Below, in pieces: positions 61,403 to 64,000 of a DNA stretch of 64,000 nucleotides. The translations under genes and the position numbers were made by a program. Origin of the DNA: Sediminibacterium soli. GTDB lineage: Bacteria > Bacteroidota > Bacteroidia > Chitinophagales > Chitinophagaceae. Within the stretch, counting starts at the first letter, position 1. Each line of letters opens with the position of its first letter. The notes beneath the pieces are model-generated. The model was not told the origin of the DNA, did no database searches, and saw only the letters and a program-made list of their open reading frames with translations. The DNA is taken from positions 1,603,377 through 1,667,376 of the forward strand of contig NZ_JAACJR010000008.1 of NCBI RefSeq assembly GCF_009939225.1, given 5' to 3'.

Positions 61403-63859
61403 ATGCGTAAGATCACCGCGTTTATGATCGGTTTGCTGGCAGCGGCTACCGCCGTTCACAGCCAGGATGCAAAAGGCAAAGTATCTGTTACCATATTCGG
61501 TGCGCAGCAGGATGCGATCGAAAATGTCACGGTGGAACTGTTGAAGGCAAAAGACAGTACGCTGGCCAGAACAGCCATCAGCGACAGGAACGGCGTGGCC
61601 GATTTTGAGGGAGTGCGTACCGGCAGTTATCTGATCAGGGCCTCATTTATCAATTATACAACGGTGTATTCGGCAGTGTTCACGGTTTCTGCGGAACAGC
61701 CGGGTCCGCAGGGTCCGCCGCTCCGGCTCAACCCTTCAGCGGCGCAGGTGGGTGAAGTGGTGGTAACGGCACGGAAACCCTTTCTGCAGAAACTTTCAGA
61801 CCGGCTGGTGGTGAATGTAGATAACAGCATTGTAAGCGCAGGCAGCTCTGCGATGGATGTGCTGGAGCGCGCACCGGGTGTGGCTGTGGACCAGAACGAT
61901 GCCATCGGGCTGCGCGGCAAACAGGGTGTCATTATCATGATCGATGGCAAACCCACCCCTTTGAGCGGCGCCGATCTTGCCAATTACCTCCGCGGGCTGC
62001 CGTCCAGCGCTATCGAAAGGATCGATATCATTACCAATCCTTCCGCGCGGTACGATGCAGCGGGCAATTCCGGCATCATCGATATCCGGATGAAAAAAGA
62101 CCAGCGCCTGGGCTTTAACGGAACGGTGACGGCAGGCTATGGCCAGGGCGTTTATCCCAAAACCAATACCGGCACCACTTTCAATTACCGCAATAAAGCA
62201 ATGAACCTGTTCGGCAATTACAATTATTCCTACCGTGCTAATTTCAACCACCTGGTGCTCGACCGGAATTTTTATACCAACAACAAATACAACGGCGGCG
62301 ATCTGAAAGACAACAGCATCTACAGTACGGCAAGCTTTCATGCAATACGCGCCGGCGCCGATTTCTTCCCCGGTAAAAAGAACATTCTCGGGTTTGTAGT
62401 TACACAGAATACCGGCGATTTCCGGGTCGATGCCAGTAACGCCTCCCTGGTGATCAACGATAACCGTCAACTGGTATCCACTTTCGCCACCCGGTCGGGT
62501 AACAATAGCAATAACGATAACATCGTGGTCAATGTTAATTTCAAACACGCATTCAATACCACCGGCAAAGAACTTACCGCAGATGCGGATTATGGCGTAT
62601 ACCGATCAGACGCCATCAGCTTTAACCATACCAGCTATTACCAGCTCAATGGCACTCCGGCCAAACCGGCCTACCTGCTGGATGGAGACCAGCGCGGCAC
62701 ACTAACCCTGCGCACCGCAAAACTGGATTATACCAACCCTTTACCAAAAGGTGCCCGTTTCGAAACAGGTTATAAGACCAGCTATGTTTCATCAGACAAC
62801 GATGCCAAGTTCTGGGACAGGAGCAGTGGCACGGCGGTGGATGACCCGAATAAAACCAACCGCTTCTTTTATGACGAATACAACAACGCGGCCTACCTGA
62901 ACTTCAGCAAAGAGTATGGAAAATTCAATATGCAGCTGGGGTTGCGCGGAGAACATACCCGGTTAAAGACCCACCAGGTAAAAGGCAATTCGTATTTTGA
63001 CTCGAGCTATTTCCAGCTGTTCCCCAGTGCCTTCTTTAACTATAAACTCAAAGAAGACCAGACCCTGGGCATTTCTGTAAGCCGTCGCATAGACAGGCCG
63101 GGATATTCGCAGCTCAATCCCTTCCTGTTCCTGATAGACGTAACCACCTATGCAACCGGCAACCCCTGGCTGTTGCCGCAGTTTACCTGGTCTTATGAAA
63201 TGAGCTACACGCTGAAGAATATCAATTTTACGCTGGGATACAGCAAAACCACACAGGCGCAGAATATCACCATCCTGTTATTCAGGGATGCCTTTCCGGG
63301 TATACTGCAGCCGGATAATGTAACGGTGCAGATGCCCATTAACCTAAGTTCAACAGAGTACTATGGTGTTACGGTTGCCGCGCCGCTGCGTATCGGCAAA
63401 TACTGGAACATGGTCAACAATATCAATGCTTACTACAATACATTCCATGGCAGCATCGGTGTTACGCAGCTTAACAGGGGCCGCCTGGCTTTTGATTACC
63501 GGATGAACAACACGTTCACACTGAAAAAAGGCTGGGTGCTGGAATTTAACGGCAACTTCAGCAGCGGCGGTCAGTACGGGTTTATGGTAACCGATCCGCA
63601 ATGGGCGGTTGCCGCAGGCGTGCAGAAGTCGGTATTGAAAAACAAGGGAACACTGCGTTTCAACATCACGGATATTTTCTGGACCACCCTGCCAAAAGCG
63701 GTCATCACCTATAATAATTATGTAGAAAAATGGCATGCCAGCCGCGAAACAAGGGTGGCCAACCTTAGCTTCACCTACCGGTTTGGCAAGACCACCGTGC
63801 AGGCCGCGAGAAAAAGAACAACCGCCTCCGAAGAAGAAAGACAACGGGCGGGTAACTGA
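61403..63859 (+). CDS. Outer-membrane beta-barrel protein (TonB-receptor-like, CarboxypepD-reg/plug)
   Basis: The start at 61403 (MRKITAFMIGLLAAATAVHS), preceded by AAGGAAGGT, is preferred over the longer frame from 61199. The 818-residue protein has a carboxypeptidase-regulatory-like domain (about 25-110), a plug (LSDRLVVNVDNSIVSAG, GKQGVIIMIDGKP, IERIDIITNPSARYDAAG) and a barrel ending in FTYRFGKTTVQ. It belongs to the outer membrane beta-barrel family (OMP_b-brl_3) in Bacteroidota, which are TonB receptor relatives. The ligand is unknown. No SusD partner is beside it. Confidence 0.93.
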   Translation: MRKITAFMIGLLAAATAVHSQDAKGKVSVTIFGAQQDAIENVTVELLKAKDSTLARTAISDRNGVADFEGVRTGSYLIRASFINYTTVYSAVFTVSAEQPGPQGPPLRLNPSAAQVGEVVVTARKPFLQKLSDRLVVNVDNSIVSAGSSAMDVLERAPGVAVDQNDAIGLRGKQGVIIMIDGKPTPLSGADLANYLRGLPSSAIERIDIITNPSARYDAAGNSGIIDIRMKKDQRLGFNGTVTAGYGQGVYPKTNTGTTFNYRNKAMNLFGNYNYSYRANFNHLVLDRNFYTNNKYNGGDLKDNSIYSTASFHAIRAGADFFPGKKNILGFVVTQNTGDFRVDASNASLVINDNRQLVSTFATRSGNNSNNDNIVVNVNFKHAFNTTGKELTADADYGVYRSDAISFNHTSYYQLNGTPAKPAYLLDGDQRGTLTLRTAKLDYTNPLPKGARFETGYKTSYVSSDNDAKFWDRSSGTAVDDPNKTNRFFYDEYNNAAYLNFSKEYGKFNMQLGLRGEHTRLKTHQVKGNSYFDSSYFQLFPSAFFNYKLKEDQTLGISVSRRIDRPGYSQLNPFLFLIDVTTYATGNPWLLPQFTWSYEMSYTLKNINFTLGYSKTTQAQNITILLFRDAFPGILQPDNVTVQMPINLSSTEYYGVTVAAPLRIGKYWNMVNNINAYYNTFHGSIGVTQLNRGRLAFDYRMNNTFTLKKGWVLEFNGNFSSGGQYGFMVTDPQWAVAAGVQKSVLKNKGTLRFNITDIFWTTLPKAVITYNNYVEKWHASRETRVANLSFTYRFGKTTVQAARKRTTASEEERQRAGN

Positions 63860-63876
63860 TCAAGGACCATGGGTTG

Positions 63877-64000
63877 CTATTTCTTTCGACCATGCAGTTT
63901 CTCCAGCAGCAGGATATGCGGGCTGAACAGTTCCATATTCTTCTTGTCGAGAAACTGCTTCAGGTGTTTGTAAAAATGGCTGTGATCGTAGTAACCGTAC
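63877..64000 (-). CDS. AraC family transcriptional regulator, C-terminal end (cut by window edge)
   Basis: The minus-strand frame reads YGYYDHSHFYKHLKQFLDKK and ends LLLEKLHGRKK. The sequence GYYDHSHFYKHLKQF is the hallmark second helix-turn-helix of AraC proteins. Only about 41 residues are in the window. It is convergent with the barrel gene, 17 bases apart. Confidence 0.85.
   Translation of the reverse strand, partial: YGYYDHSHFYKHLKQFLDKKNMELFSPHILLLEKLHGRKK

Noticed and set aside
61403..63859. A polysaccharide utilisation locus based on the SusC-like barrel
   Set aside because: No SusD-like gene, glycoside hydrolase or sigma/anti-sigma pair is next to it, and the barrel is of the OMP_b-brl_3 type rather than a full SusC.

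Overview
The window is a stretch of bacterial chromosome from a member of Bacteroidota, most likely the Chitinophagaceae or a close relative. The evidence is Bacteroidota-type -7 promoter boxes (TAnnTTTG), a GldC gliding protein, the order CBS protein / Omp85 / NAD kinase / DUF6089 / uppS / bamA / two OmpH / murI, an IPExxxVDY-type protein, a SusC-like outer-membrane barrel without ligand genes nearby, and base composition near 50% GC by eye. Coding density is high. I found no tRNA, rRNA, CRISPR array, prophage or intact insertion sequence.

Layout. 1-7.5 kb: the C-terminal half of an M16 peptidase, a GxxExxY nuclease-fold protein beside a hairpin repeat, a small holin-like membrane protein, a PadR-PspC envelope operon with a clear operator, gcvT, and a small RlpA. 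7.5-11.1 kb: small unknowns, a stretch that looks like a decayed gene, and an aldehyde dehydrogenase with a TetR-like operator. 11.3-22.2 kb: a coherent sugar-oxidation locus built around a divergent promoter region at 18.5-18.67 kb. It holds a GMC flavoprotein with its gluconate-dehydrogenase-type subunit 3, a cytochrome c, a DUF1080 (3-keto-disaccharide hydrolase) protein, two Gfo/Idh/MocA oxidoreductases, three TIM-barrel sugar isomerases and an MFS transporter. It is best read as a non-hydrolytic 3-keto-glycoside breakdown route. 22.5-26 kb: tadA, sodA, yidD-rnpA-rpmH, then a non-coding block of hairpin repeats with an IS110-like transposase remnant.

26-38.4 kb is a long leftward housekeeping block: murI, two Skp/OmpH chaperones, bamA, uppS, DUF6089, nadK, a second Omp85 protein, a CBS protein, an alpha/beta hydrolase, CvpA, YqeY and gldC. 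38.6-49.9 kb: glycosyltransferase, an orphan plug-domain protein, a hydroxyacyl-CoA dehydrogenase, a MerR regulator, an MscS channel, lpxH, a gamma-glutamylcyclotransferase, LUD protein, ftsH, rsfS, birA, a pterin dehydratase and an IPExxxVDY-like protein. 50-64 kb: M28 peptidase, feoB, an MHS-type transporter, a four-gene unit ending in a two-component system whose kinase has no sensor of its own, a class A beta-lactamase-like hydrolase, a 7TM hybrid kinase, an outer-membrane barrel protein and the end of an AraC regulator.

Across the whole window the gaps between genes, especially 3' ends, are occupied by several families of imperfect hairpin repeats. One family (with AACACAGAG / CTCTGTGTT arms) recurs at least five times, lies next to the GxxExxY gene, and in one place is split by the IS110 remnant. 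The strongest leads are the 3-keto-glycoside locus, the hairpin repeats with the GxxExxY protein and IS110 remnant, and the split sensor/kinase pair.
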